Origin: Channallabes apus
Taxonomy: Eukaryota; Chordata; Actinopteri; Siluriformes; Clariidae
Direction: 5' to 3'
NCBI GenBank assembly: GCA_030522415.1
Contig: CM060106.1
Coordinates: 29,257,485 to 29,321,484, forward strand
DNA: 64,000 nt
Program-made: the position numbers and the translations under genes
Part shown: one piece after another, positions 38,601-53,600 of the stretch
How the letters are laid out: every line of letters begins with the position of its first letter
How positions within the stretch are numbered: position 1 is the stretch's first letter
Notes under the pieces: generated by a model
What the model saw: only the letters and a program-made list of their open reading frames with translations
What the model was told of the DNA's origin: nothing
Database searches by the model: none

Positions 38601-41600
38601 ACACCATAATGTAAAATAATGATTTTATAGACCAGTGCTGTTTATTACTCAAATGTGCACATGCTATTCAGTATTCCCAACACAATTCTACACACACACA
38701 CACACACACACATATGTATATATAGTAGAACCTCGGATTACGAGCATAATTCGTTCGGGAAATGGCACGACAAAGGCATCACAAATTTCCTAGTTTTCCT
38801 TCTATACCTCCCAAGCAGCGCTAGGAAAATCTGATCACATTTAATCCATATCAGCGAGCTGTGATATCAAGAATATATAATTTTACTTTATCTTTTGGTG
38901 ATTGTAAAATCGTTAAAACCAGAGCTGCTTGGGAAAATGAACTGGGATTGCAGTTGAGTGAGGAATGTTGGGAGAAGGCTATAGACAGAATATGCTCCAG
39001 CTCTTCCTGTGCCCGTCTCAGTCTTATTCAGTTTAAGGTTTTGCACAGAGTCCATTATTCCAAATCAAGGCTAGCTGAAATATTTCCTGATGTTGAGGAT
39101 AGGTGTTACAGGTGCCACGCCTCTCCCTGTAACTTAAGTCATATTGTTCTTTTTGTGCCCAAACCTGCACAACTTTTGGACAGGTTTTTTTAATCTCATG
39201 TCCACTATACTTGGTGTTCAGTTCAAGCCATGTCCATTAACTCCTATATTTGGCATTACAGATGTTTCAGTTCCATTAAGTTCTGCACATAAAGATGTCG
39301 CCTTCTCATCTTTGTTGGCCAGACGTACAATACTTTTACACTGGAAGTCCGTTAATTGTCCCTCAATCTCTCAGTGGATTAAAGATTTATTATTTTTTCT
39401 TAAGATAGAAAAGATAAAATATACACTGAGAGATTCTAATAATATGTTTTTTCACAAATGGCAACAATTTATTGCTTATTTTACAAGCTTACAGGTACTG
39501 CCTGAATGATTATCTGGACTGGGTCAAGCATCGGAGTGTGCAGTATGTATGACCAATCTAATTCACACAGATTAGTTTGAGCCGAAGGATGCTAGGGTGT
39601 GTGTGTGTGTGTGCGTGTGTGTGTGTGTATGGGTTTTAGGGTATGTTCGGGGTGGGTGGGAAGTTTTTCATTTTTTCTTTTCATCTGTTAATAATAATAC
39701 ATTTAATTAGTTGCTTTTGATCTGTTTATGTATGACAATTGTTCAATAAAATTAAAAAAATTCGTTCTGGAAGTAGGCTCGTATTCCAAAACACTCGTAA
39801 ACCAAATTTTATTTTCCCATAAGAAATAATGAAAACTTAAATTATTCGTTCTACAGCCCAAAAAAATAAATACATAAAAATTATTTATACAAAATATAAA
39901 GTAAAAATAAAACAAATTAACCTGCACTTTACCTTTCAAAAAAGTAAAAAATAAATCCCGACAGATAAGTGTGTGTGCAGGCGCTGTGTGTGTATGTGTG
40001 TGTATGTGTGTGTGTGTGTGTGTGAGGCTAGAGTAAGTGGAGACTCTTGCTTTCAGCCCCTCACATTAAAACTTACACATTAAAACTCTCCTATCGTTTA
40101 AACACACACATATCAACGGAAAGACTGTTGTTCTCTCCTAAATTATTAAAGCTTCTCCGCTTTATTTTAATGTTGCTCGCGACAGCGTAACAGCCCGTTA
40201 ATTCATGCTCGTGTAATGATGAGATGGACAAAACTGCTCGATGCCCGTTCTTTTATTTGCTGCATAGTGATAGTCTTCGGCTTGAGTAGTCTTAAGGTGG
40301 GAGCCCCCTAATGACGGGGAGGAACTGGACACGAGTAAATCAGGGAGGAAAAAAAAGTAGCGGAGTAAAGTGCCTTATCCACTATCATTCGGCAATCGTG
40401 AGTTCCTGGCAATGCCACTCTCAAAGGCAAAGAGAGCTCATGCAAAGTCCTCCTCAAAGGAGAGGGACTGTTATACTCCCCCTACGGGTGAGAGAGTGGC
40501 AGGTCAAAAAGATGTAGTCAGAAAGATGTAGCACATGGCAGGTAGCTGTTGGTGATGTGGATCAGTCGATGGGAATTGAACATAAATTTAGGGGGAAAAT
40601 TGGGGGTAAATAAATAAATGTATAAGTAACTAAATCCATTTTTTAAATTTTTGTATAAAGTGTAATCTATGTATGTAGTTCCTAGAGTCTGGATCCGATG
40701 ATGGATTTATGAACAAAAAAAATAATAATAATGGTAAATATAGGTTTTTAAACTTTAAAGCAATCATAATGGTGTTATGAATAATGACGTGAGACATCAA
40801 GATTATATAGAGGTAGTGTATAGATGGAAAGGGAGGAGAAAAGCTTCACGATTACTTATATTAATCTTGACTGTTTCAAATGAAATCGGACAAATAGCAA
40901 CGTTGGTCTTGACAAGCCTACAAATGTGCCAATCCCTTGACTGCACAGCATGTGTGCTTTCTTCTATCTGCACGCATTGCATCAGCCACAGTCTCATTTC
41001 ATCATTCTCAACTTTCTTTCTCTCTCTTTCTCTCTGTCTTCATTCCAAAACCACTATTACACCTGCAATTGTCTTAATGGCTTAATATATTCCGGATGAA
41101 TTATTAAACTGTATGGACCAACCATGAACTACAGCAACTCTGACACAAACATCAAGAAAAAAAGCTAAGAAAAACCTACATGGAATAAGAAACGTATATT
41201 TTCATTAAGTATTCAGTAAGTACTTTTGGGGATGGCATGGAAAAAAAGTAAAATACATTCATATGCTCCACCACTAATTCAGGACTTTGATGAATAAATG
41301 ATTTCCCTTGTTCACCATGCCTAATTAAGGACTCTCTCTATTTAATTCTTTTTTTTTTTGGCAGGAGACATCGTGTGAGTACAGCCCCTGATGATTATCT
41401 TACTTGTGAAGGAAGGCTTAAAATTCTCCTCTGACAGTGAATATCTATGAATATATTCATGCCACACGTCTCCCGTCTTTGAACCCGCTCCTACATGCCA
41501 TCAATAATTTTTAATGGAGACAAAACAGAACTAAAGCAAAAATGCTTCATCTTTCAGCTTTGCTTTTCCCTCTGAACTCTGAGGTTTGTGTGCCACAGCC

Positions 41601-44600
41601 TTCGTTTATTTTTTATTTCTTCCTTCCCTACCACTGATGGTGAATTAATTCGTTCCGAGAACCCGGGTCCGAAAGTCGTGATGTGAGCATCATTCGTGGT
41701 TGTGTTTATTCTCTGTGGGAAGCAAATATGCCGAGTTTCTCCGAGCTCCTGGGAAGCCTATGAGAAGTTTGTTCGATTTAACTGACACAGCCTCAATGGA
41801 GATATAATATTAGCAATAACAGTAACATGAGCTACTTTATTTTATATAATAAAAAAGTCTTGTACTTACAAAGCCCTTGAAATTGAAGTCTGAGGTCACT
41901 TACTGTAACTAATTCACTACAGGCTTTCCTTAATGCTCTCACACTTGTACTGCGTTTGAGAAACACTCAGTGAGAAGAGGCCCAGGCAGTGTTTTACTTT
42001 ATGATTAATAATTCATCAAAGGAAGATTTTCGGAGAGTGCTTAAGTGAGCCGTGTGTATACAGATGAGCTCTTTTCAACCTGATGGGTACCTAGGGAAAC
42101 ATGAACAGCAGGAGGAAGGCTGATCACTTCAACCGTTACACACCCTCCTGTCCTCTGAATCTTTATCCTTCAGTTACGTGCTTATCTGTCTCCTTTTTAA
42201 AACCTACAGAATAAAGCAAAAATGCTGAAAAAGACATTCTTTTTTTTTTTTTTGCCCACTCGTTCCATTAGTTACTAAACAGCTATCTGAAGGAAAAGCT
42301 TGTAAGTCACAATGTCATAGCATGTTTTACTAATCTGGCCTTGGTTCAGGAATAAGCATGGCATTAATGTGAAATTTTAATGGAAAATTCTACAGGCTTA
42401 AGCAAGGTTAGATTTGAATGTGCCAGGCTTTTTTTTTTTTTTTTTTACTTTGATTTGAAAAGAAAACATTTCTACAGTGGTGAAGCCGTAAAGAACACAC
42501 CATGCACAGGATGCCATGTATTAGTTCTCCCTGTGCACAAAACAGATAATGTGACAAATTAGGCCAAACCAATTTGGATGAAAATGTGTGCCAATTAGAA
42601 TAAGCTATTTTAGCTAATGGATGGTAAAAACATGTGGTTTTCACTTTTCTCTGCACAAAAATGCCTAAAAACTTCTGTGAGAAATTGCTCGACAAGCAAT
42701 CGAGAAGGCATGGATTGACACCATGGTAATGCAGGCGTCTTTTTGACTCTGCGCCCAGCCGGATCCAGCAGGTTTTGAAGAATAAAGGAGACTAAATACT
42801 AATTGTTGTATAGCAATGTACAGCATTGCATAAAAATAATAAATCATTCTTATTATACTGATTGTCATTATTAAAAAAAAAAAAAACACTGAATCGCTGT
42901 AATCAAATACGTGTTACACTATATGTATAGTATAAGAGCTATTATTTTATGATTTCATTACATTTAATGAAGACAACCATGCACATCTACAGTATGATGA
43001 TGGGACTCTAGAAACCATTTCGCCGCGCTATAATGTGCTCCCACTTTTATGAATACGTTACGAGGTGTTTATGTTGGATTTCATGAATATATTATGTACA
43101 CATCATTTGTATAAAGTGTTCTCTCTTATTTTTGTCTTATGGGTACAATTCCATTTCCTCTCCTCTCTTTTTTATATGTGTTTATTGCATTCCAGGTCTC
43201 ATTCCATTCCAGAGCTGCAGTCAAACTCGCTTAGAAAAGCACATAAATACGCTGTTATGCTGATCATAATCATACCATTTAAAATCAAATATGCAGTACT
43301 GCCGTGAGTGTCGGTATCGATAAACACTTTTATGGACCGAGATTTATTACAAAGCATGCATAGTGGACTCATAAAGCCTCATTTCGACAAATATGTCCAT
43401 GGTAAATATGTATTCTACTGCCAAGAAGCAGAAACTCAGCTCAAGCCATTACCATAGCATTTTCTAGATTTAAATCAAAATCCTGCTGGTGAATTTGATT
43501 TTTTTTTTTCTCCCTCCGGACTTAAATTGCCTCTATTCTGCGACTTGTCACTGATTTAAGCTCTGCTTTACATAAAGCGGTTTCAAAGTGAGACAAAAAA
43601 AAATGGACGGAGACACACAGAGAAAGAGCACTGAAAAAATAAACGAGTGAAAAAAAGAGACAACAAAAGTATGCTATTATAGGATAAAAACCGCGGAAGC
43701 TGAGAGGGTCGTAAACCATTCAGCCTGGTTATTTCACTGCCTGTGATGTAAAATATAATATTAAGATGCACAAGATTACTTTGGTGATGTGGCATAGAGT
43801 TCTATGGGAATCATAAATTCATTATGCAATAGGTTCTTCCCATTGCCAGGTTACCTGGAAAGCTAACTAGGCTAAACAGTGATCGCTACCATAACATAAG
43901 AAATGTGGAGATATATGCTAAATGTATGGATATGAAGAAAAACAAAAACATATGATCACATTAAATTTGTGAAAATCCTATCGTGAGATGTGTTTTGTCC
44001 TCAAGTTGTTAATTAAAAAGCATGTTGTGTGAGAAGCAGAGCTAATGTATATAACAGCTTTGCTAGGTTTTGTCAGTGTGTCTTCTGAGTCTGAAAGGTT
44101 TTTCTGTCACCTGCTTATGCAAAGCAGCTTGTTTTTTCATGCTTTTAGTGGCACATATGGTACGCTAGCATCTACAGCTTTCAATTCAATTCAATTTAAT
44201 TCACTCACATTCTCACTAACTCATTCTCTATACTGCTTATCCTGTACAGGAGGCCTGGAGCCGATCCCAGTGGACCTGGGGCACTAGGCAGGGTTCATTC
44301 TGGATGGGGTGCCAATCCATATCAGGGCACACAAGCATACACACTACGGGCATTTTGGAAACACTATAGACTAATCTGCATGTCTTTGGACTTGGGAGAA
44401 CATGCATGCAGACCTGAGGCGGAAATCGAACCCTCAACCCTCAGAGGTGCAAACCACTACTTTACTGTGCCACCAAATTAAATGAAATTCATCGTCATTG
44501 TCATCTCTCTCTCTCTCTCTCTCTCATTGTCTGTAACGCTTAATCCTGTGTACAGCGTAGGCTCCAGGGGATCCTGGAGCCTATCCCTAGGGACCTACAG

Positions 44601-47600
44601 TAGGGCATGAGGCAGGGCACACCCTGGACAGGATGTCAATTCATCACAGGACACAAACACACTCCAACACTCACTCATTACACTACGGGCAATTTGCGAA
44701 CGTCAAACAGTATAACCTGCATGTCTTTGGACTGGTGGAGGAAACCCACCAACCACAGGGAGAGCTCAATGCATGCAGACACGTGGCGGAAATCGGACCC
44801 GGACCCTGGTGGTGCAAGGTGACAGTGCTAACCACTTCACCACCGTGCCACACAATTGAATTAGATTCAATTTTGTACAGGGCTTTAAACAATGGAAAGT
44901 ACCACAATGCAGCTTTACAGAATTAGCAATTATGGATATAAATTAGAGAATTGTAAGTAAAAAAAATTCTAACTATCAGTTTAGGGCTTGTTTAACAGTT
45001 CCTGTTGAACAAGACCGATGAAAAATATTGTTGACTTTAGTTTAAAGAACATTTTAGTTTAAAAAAAAAAAAAAAAAAAGGCAACAAAAGTGGCAGACCA
45101 TTTTTCAAAGAAATAAATTGTCTAACTGCAGATAAAATTTTATATTACAACAGTGTTGTTTTTGTGGTTCACTCAATAAAGGAGCAAATGACTTGTTTTC
45201 AACCGGATGAAACTTTGGATGTAATTTGGCCAAATAGTTTTAATATCAGAAATGTTCCAACACAAAAATAAAAGACTTTATTATAGGACATTTGATTGTT
45301 TTACTTATTTCGTAAGTTTCTAAACTATGATTACCAAAAAGTAAAAAAGAAAAGAAAAGAAAAAAAAACCATGAAATTACCCTATTTTGCCCTCTGAACT
45401 CTTCCTGATTACAGGATTCTACAAAAGCTGCCTGTTTTTGGCTGATATGTGTTGTGCAGCAGAAGCTGGGATTCAGAATGAGTACCTTGATACAACATCA
45501 AGGTGAGACACACTGCTCTGAAGCATGTTAAGTTCAAACACAGCCTTCATACCCAATGAAAGTCGTTTCCTTCTGGCTGTTGAACCTACAAATTAAAAGC
45601 TAACACCCTGGATATGGAATCTACCCGTCCCTGGAGCCCTGGCTAGTGATATATAAATCCCTGTGCCTATGTATGGATTAGCCCTGAAGGTATTGTTTTT
45701 TCTTAATCCAGGTCCGGATTAGCTGTTTTAAGAGCAAAAATATACTTATGACAGTCTCGCATGGCTGAACTCACCCCAACCTCCACATGGTCTGAGCCCT
45801 TGTCATCCTGCTTGTGTAAAACCTCAAAGTAGTACCTCCTAGAGGCCATCAAGCTGTGAAAGGAAGAAGAAAAAGAGAGGATACAGAAAAACACACCATC
45901 AGTACAGAAGAGAAGTAGAAGAGGGGAGTTTAGATAGGTAAGGAGAAAGAGGACAGTGCAGCTCTAGCGCCGTATGAGAACACATGCTGGGTTAAGTACT
46001 CTGTCAGGTACAGTGTCTCCAAGGAGCCATGACATAAAATACAGTGGCACAACCATCTGCTTGCTGCCCCGTTTCCGCACTGGGCCAGAGATCTGGGGTA
46101 AAGCTAGAAATTTATCTTTTTTCATATCCCTTTTTTTTTTTAGTACAGTAACAAATTGGACGCAATGCAACAGAACAACAATACACTAATGTGAATGAAT
46201 AGAGCGAACTAAAAAGCTACACCAAACAAAATTCCACCATGCCAAGATCCCGACCCCTTCTTCTTGTACTCCCAAAGAAATTCCCCTATTCATGAACATG
46301 TATATTCATAAACCAATCCCAATCCCCAAGTACCCCAAACCCATTGCCATCCCAACCTGCTTTACCTTATCAATCAATCTTCCCATCCACCCTGCATCAT
46401 CTGAGTCCATGCCTACTGTATGCTAGTAGGCACGCTTTGATCTCAAACACATGACCATGTACCTTCACATTTCTCACCCAATCCGATTTCAAAACGTTCC
46501 AGTTCGATCTGTACACCTTGTGCATATTGTCTCACTAAATTCTAAAGAATGTCTTTGTACACACACTACATGCAAATTGGGAAGTGCAATTAGCTCTTAG
46601 CGCTGCATGTCTTTGGATTTTGGAAGGAACCCCTGGAGTACCCAGAGGAAACCCACCAAGCACAGGAAAAACATGTAAAATCAGAGGTGGGAATCAAATG
46701 CGGATGTGCAAGGTTACAGTGTTAACCACGAAAGCCTCCATTTCCACATGGGCCAACGCAATTTCTACATGTACATGCACACCTACAGTATATGACACTG
46801 ATGTATGCACCATCTACTGTATAGCTCCAGCAACATTCTCATCCTATTTGCAGGTTACTAAACCTTGCAGGAACCCTAATGTTGGATGACCATTGTAATA
46901 CTGGAACAACGTGGAATGACTTGAATAAAATGATGATGAGAGAACTTTGAATGAATGAGCCAAACAAAATGATTGCAAAAACAAACTGAAAACAAGAAAT
47001 TGAAACATTTATGCAGATTGACATCCATTCGCGCAACATCCACAGGGTTTAGAATTATGATCATGCATTGGGCGGACACAATCCCTTTCTTCACACAGTG
47101 CATGTATCTCATGTTATGCATCTCTTAGTGTTTTAATGTTTCATCTCTGTTTCATTTTCTTTTGGAAATATTACTGTGAGTTGCATCTTACCTCCCAAAT
47201 GACTCTACTGTAATGGTGTTTGCACAGCATCCAAACTGCATCATGTCCCAGTTTCACAGAACAGATGTCAGACACTTTTTACTCTTTTGTCTGCTTTAAA
47301 AATAAGATTTTTCAGTAAATTGTTTTTGTCTTGTATTTTTCTATTTTTTTTCATACTCGTTCACAATCGTACTCATAGTAATACATGCACTATCATGGAC
47401 AGCACGTTGCCTTGTGGGTCCACTGGTAAGCACACAATGCTTTCTTCATTTGATGTTATTCCATTGTGTAAAAATCTGTCTAATACCAACATTGTGCTTG
47501 AACATGCATGAGTTGGGCGGTGGTAGCTCAGAGGGTTAAGGCACTGAGTTACAGACCAGAAGATTGGTGGTTTGAGTCCCAGCTCCACCAGGTTGCCATT

Positions 47601-50600
47601 GTTCGGCCCTTGAGCTAGGTCCTTATCCCTATCTGCTCCAGGGGTGCACTATCATGGCTCACCCTAGTTATGCTGGGATATGTGAAGAAAGAATTTGACT
47701 GTGCAGTAATGTATACAGTAAGTCCAGGACCACGTTCCTACAGTATGTCTGATTTGTTCTTAAGTGCGACAAAGTAAATCTTATACACCTTTGACACGAA
47801 TATACAATGTAAAGCATATCAATCCACTTGGCTAAATCTGCCATTATGTGGTCAAAAATTGTAACTGTATGTAAGCCTTCTTAAACACGACTAACGAATC
47901 AGCTGACCTTGTTTAAATTCAACTTGGGAGAGAGGGACAACACTACGGGACAGGGGTAGCTCAGTGGTTAAGGCATTGGACTACGGTTCGGAAGATCCCA
48001 GGTTCAAACCCCACAACCACCAAGTTGCCACTGTTGGGCCCTTGAGCAAGGCCCTTAACCCTCAACTGCTCAGATGTATAATGAGATAAAAAAAATGTAA
48101 GTCGCTCTGGATAAGAGCGTCTGCCAAATGCCTAAATGTACATGGTGTTTTACTGCAAACACCATTTTGTCTCAGTTGGCTTTTTCCACTATATTGACTG
48201 TTTTGTTCAGGATTTTCCGAAATTAGGATTGTCTATCTTCAGGACAGCTTTACAGGACAGCTATCATCATGCTCCTGGACTGATTCATTGAAAGCGGTAA
48301 GGCTGACTTATTTCTCCCACATGCACACACATACAGTACAGTATACCGGACTTTGGACATTTTATACATTCACTTACACTCTAAAAATATTGTATATAAT
48401 TATAAATATTGGTATCTGGTGCGCTGCAGTGTATTTTTTGTGCAATATATCCGAGCTACTTCCGTGATTTGTTTGAATCTACGAACGTTCGTAAAACCGT
48501 GGCCCTTTGAATCTGTGGAAATCCGTAACTCGAATGTTCATAAATCGTTACTTTATTGTTACTGTAAGTGACAAATAAAGGCATAACTTCATAAAAATCC
48601 ACATATTATTACTTCATTTTATATGGTGCAAAGAGAAGAAATAAAAGGAGCATAATCTTTGATTCCTCTGTGATTTTTTTTTTTGTAATAATTGTTAGCT
48701 CTAGACGCTGTCCAGGGTGTACCCTGCCTCGTGCCCAGAGTCTCCTGGGATAGGCTTCAGGTCCCCGCGACCCTAAATACAGGATAAAGCGGTATAGAAG
48801 ATGAATGAATGAATGTTAGCTCTAGTATGGTTTCTACTTTAACTTCAATCCTTTTTAAAATCCAAGCCCTCTGTTTCTATACAAAAACCAGAAAAGACCG
48901 TCCCCCGAGGTGAACAAACCAAAGCCATACTTGGCCCTACTTGGATACCGCCATCAGGCGGTATTACTGAAACAAACAGTGATTACCCAACAAATGAGAT
49001 TCATAATTCACATAACGTGTTGTCCCCATTTTATTCAGCTCACTAGTGCATACTTGGCTCTCCAGTTCTTCTGTGTATTATCTGAATTGTAAATGCAAGA
49101 TGAAAGAGATCTTTTTGAACTAGCTCTTTCCTTTATTTGCCTCCTGTGCCTGCTTTTCCAGCAGGTTTTAGTCTCATGCAGAGGAAACTGGAATATAAGC
49201 TAAAGGGTAAGTGGAAACAGGAGGAAGCAAAAGTAAAAAGAGAATGTGGAATAAAGAAAAGGGAAGAAAGAGTTCTGGGTGACAGACGGCGTCTGGGATT
49301 GATGTCGGTGTGATCGGCGCTTTAACTCTGACACACAATATCGGACATATTCTTCATGGAGCTCATACATTATACGGGTTGTTACAAAAACTCTGTGATT
49401 AACTGCTTTCTAAAGATGGGGACTTGCCTGCAGGATTAAGAAAGATACATATCCCATGCAAAAATTTCATTACTATATAAATTTTATACATGTTATATTG
49501 TAATTGGGAAATTATCACTTGTGGGATTGTGCTAAGCCAAAAATGCTTCTTTTTACTCGTTTTAAATCTAGCAGATCTTTTTGTGAGTGCAGCCACATTG
49601 TGATGAAGGTTATAATCAGATGAGGAATGAAAAAAAAAAGGAAATGTCATTTGAAAAAACAACCCGGAGAAGACTGGAAAAAAAAAAAAAAAAAGATAAG
49701 GAAAAGACAGGACACATACGCACACACCTGGGAACAAAAAAAAAAAAAGTCTTGTTTACAATTTGCTGTTAACACCTGGGGACTTAGTATTGACATCAGC
49801 ATGGAAATCAGACAGTGTGAGTGTTTTCCATCTGATAAACATTCTGTGTGATGGTGTGTGCTGTGCCACATGTCTGGAGGCTGTTGCAGAGCCAGAACAA
49901 AAGAGTAACCATAAGCGATGATGTGAACAGAAAGAATGCATGGGTGATCAAGACAAGATTATACCAACCGAGCTAGGGAGCACAGACAGGGAGATGATAG
50001 CAGACTGCCCAAACAGAAGGGAGATGGAAAGAGTTGAAGGAGAAAGTACAATGAGCTTTTAATTGGTTGACTAATTGCCTGGCGAGCATTCTTCTCAATA
50101 ACCGAGGCGGACTAAGTGATGAAAGCTGAAAGATAAAGCATGAGGAAATGTTGAGGAGGTTGTGTAGTCTTGTGTAAATTCAGTCATACTTGAGTGCCCT
50201 CCTGACAAAATGGGAGAGAGGCTGAAAACTTTGAACTGGAGGAACATGGCTCTTTAATGAGCTCTTCTTCAGAAAGGTGTTTCAGACTTCATAGCTAGTA
50301 CACCAATCATAGTAATTAAACTTCCACACTCAATAAACTCTCATGCTGCGGCTGAGGGCTAATTACGGATCTTGAATTTACTTGTTGTGAAGAGAAATGA
50401 TAAGAATGGTCTTTTCGAATGTTTGTTTCTTCACGTTGCTCATTTAAAACCTTTAAAAGGAGCATCAGCAGATGAAATTACTTGTCATGATTGCCTCTAA
50501 ACCCATAATAAAAAAATAAAAACTCTTGTAATTGACCATCATAGTAAAGTAATGGTTAATTATTTCCTGATTTTATATGAAAACTACATAAGGACTATAT

Positions 50601-53600
50601 GAGAAATAGAAGAAAACTCATAACAGCCACCTCTTTTGTGTGTGTGTGTGTGTCCCTCTGGGTGATCTGGTTTCCTCACGCAGTCCAAAGACCTTCAGAG
50701 TAGGTTAAGTTGTGTTTCCAAATTCCCATAGTGTGTGTGTTTGTGAGTTGGTGTGCTTGTATGCAGGGGTAGCTCAGTAGTTAAGGGTTCGGACTACTGA
50801 CGGAAAGGTCCTAGGTTCAAACCCCCTGCCAGCAAGCTTCCGCCCTTGAGCCAAATCCCTTAACTTTCAACTGCTCAGATGTACAGTATAATGAGATAAA
50901 AACATAAGTCACTCTGGCTTGTAGTGGCTGTAATGTCAATGCCCTGGCTAGTGCCCTGAGACCATTCAACCATATCCAAAATGCTCAACCCAGCCCATGT
51001 GACACCAACAAAGATGCCACAATCAAAGATTTATATCATGTTTCCCATTATAATTCATTAAACCTCTTGACCCTATGCGCTGCAACAATGGCATATAATT
51101 GCCTCCTGGACAGGATAACCACATAAATGAGTCAGTCTGTCTACAGGTCATTTGTTAGATACTGTATGTGTATAACTCCCTCATCTGTGATATAAATATG
51201 ATTAGATGACACCAAATCAGAACATAATACAGATGCCATAGATTACTAATCCCTTCATAACTCAACACACACTCTGTAGATATTATGAGAGATGTCGGGG
51301 GCAGGGGTGGGGGGGGGGTTGATTTGTTCTGGCCCAAGAGACCTGCCATAATCCCTTAAATGCCAGGTCCTACACTTAAGAGTAAAAAAGATTTTTCTTA
51401 CTCCCCTGTAGCTAGGAGGCCAGGGAGAAGTTCATTGATCTTTGTGAGCAGCTGCAGCAGTAGCACTCCCTCTAATTTGTTTTTGTGTGTTTATACTTTC
51501 CAAGTTGCAATACGTTAATTATTTAGTACTTCAGATCTTCTGTATGCCTGAGTCAAGTACGAAATAAGTTATTAACTGAAACAAATGAAAAACAAGAGAC
51601 AGATGGAACAGATAGAAACTAGCAGATATAATAAGGTAACTGCTTATGAAGGTACTGTTTTACAGATGCAAACATTTATTTTCTATAATAATCTAATAAT
51701 ATAAGCTCTGAAAAAGCGTGTCTATGTTTAAAGACCCGCTATATATTAATAATGATATATAGAAAAGGATCATAATCGTTTCATAACATAATTGGGTCTG
51801 AGATTGGCCATTAATGTATTTGTGTAAAAAAAAAAAAGCCAGGTTAAATTTTCTGGTTACAATATTTTTAAAATATGCTGGTTACACACACTTCACTGAT
51901 ACACAAACTTTACTTGTAGTGAGATGGGGAAGTGACATTTCTTCTCCTGCACATCTGACCTTTCCACATTCCCAAAACAGATTCACCTCTCAGCTATGAT
52001 ATTTCTGTCCCATATAACCTTTCTCTTATTATTAACATCTTCATAGTGTCGGCTTTCTCAGCCTCAGAGAGATGTTTTTTTTTTTCTTTTTCTGAATGTA
52101 ATCTTTCTAGAAGCTTTCCATTCGGCTTCATTAGCACATCTTTGCCCAGCAACAAGGAAAATTTCAGGAGGAGAATTCTGCCTGTCATATTGGCCGACTT
52201 CCTTTTCCTCAAGAACCGACCCATTAAGTTTTAAAACACACAGGGCCTTGTCTTCTTTCTGGCATCGAACTAATGAGCTCTGATGGGGAAGAGTAACAAA
52301 CCATGCCTTGATTTGGAGATTCAGACAGAGAAAGGAGGGAGAAAAAAAAGCAGTTAGATGGCATTGTGAGATGTTTGGGTTTGGGTTATACACTCAACAG
52401 TACCCCACTATATAATCCAAGGGGCAGTCAATCAATCAATCAATCAATCTATCAATCTATCTTTCTACTGTATATATATATATATGGCACGGTGGTGTAG
52501 TGGTTAGTACTGTCGCCTTGCACCTCCAGGGTCTGGGTTCGATTCCCGTCTCTGTGTGCATGGAGTTTGCATGTTCTCCCCGTGCTTGGTGGGTTTCCTC
52601 CGGGTACTCCGGTTTCCTCCCACAGTCCAAAGACATGCAGATTAGGCTAATTGGCGTTCCCAAAATTGACCATAGTGTGTGAATGAGCGTGTGTGCTTTG
52701 CGATGGATTGGCATGCTGTCCAGGGTGTACCCTGCCTCGTGCCCTGAGTCTCCTGGGATAGGCTCCAGGTCCCCGCGACCCTAAATACAGGATAAAGCGG
52801 TATAGAAGAAGATGAATGAATATATATATATATATATATATATATCAGGGTTTGACATTAACTTTTTTGCTCATTAGCCAATGTGGCTAGTGGATTTACG
52901 GAGTCACTCGCCATTCAGCCTTTTTACGAGCCACAATTTTCTTACCAGAAAATCACAGTTTTTTCTTCACCATGATACGTTAATGTTTGTTAGATCTAGA
53001 TTTACTTATAAATGACGGCATACACTGTATCACTATAGTAGTAGTCAAGTATTCAGTACTGTTAAGATAGCTCCCAATATAAAAACATGCAAACATGAAC
53101 AGTATATTCTGCTTATTGAACTTAAATTCAAGCCTCTTACCACATGAAATTGAAAAATAACAGATTCAGTACAACTGAACTCATTCTGATATAAAAAATT
53201 AAGCAACTCAGAATATTTATCATTTTAGTGTGTTGTGTACTATTATCAGGTATTATTATTATTTATTATGTATTATTATATCAGAATTCAATTGATGAAT
53301 TTTCTATCATTCAACATGAAATCTAAATAGATTTTAATAGTGATTACTTTTTTTTATATATAATCAGTAAATAACCTACAGTATGCGAAAGGGGCAAACA
53401 TTCTCATCCTGTTGAGAAGCAATAGCCCTTTAAGGAAATGATACACACACACACCAAGCAGGAAGTAAAAGTGTGCGTGTGTGTAAGTGTGTGTGCATGC
53501 GCACGCGCGTGCAATGCATGTGTGAACATGCGTAGAGAGAGGCATTAAATGTCCTCATTACATTCACGCACGTTTTATGCGTGTAACATTACGTTGCAAC

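Larger units (their letters stand above)
38727..40160. mobile_element. Repeat with 'cggattacgagcataattcg' end, split by an L1 fragment
   Basis: Left part 38727-38760 (gaacctcggattacgagcat). The right part resumes after the L1 at 39763 (ttctggaagtaggctcgtat, actcgtaaaccaaatt) and continues AT-rich with (TG)n at 39978-40023. This resembles a common non-autonomous fish DNA repeat. The right boundary is not determined. Confidence 0.5.

Noticed and set aside
38861..39509. Possible independent zinc-binding gene ([13 protein letters not shown])
   Set aside because: The Cys-His motif is the normal C-terminal feature of L1-type ORF2; polyA tail and target duplication show it is a LINE fragment.
47950..48025. 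Possible tRNA gene
   Set aside because: Same reason: tRNA-derived SINE head, with dispersed copies at 50763 and 61219.
51994..52393. Two overlapping Lys/Glu-rich minus-strand open frames
   Set aside because: No recognised family, no splice signals in phase with the host gene; likely chance, although a decayed processed pseudogene cannot be excluded.
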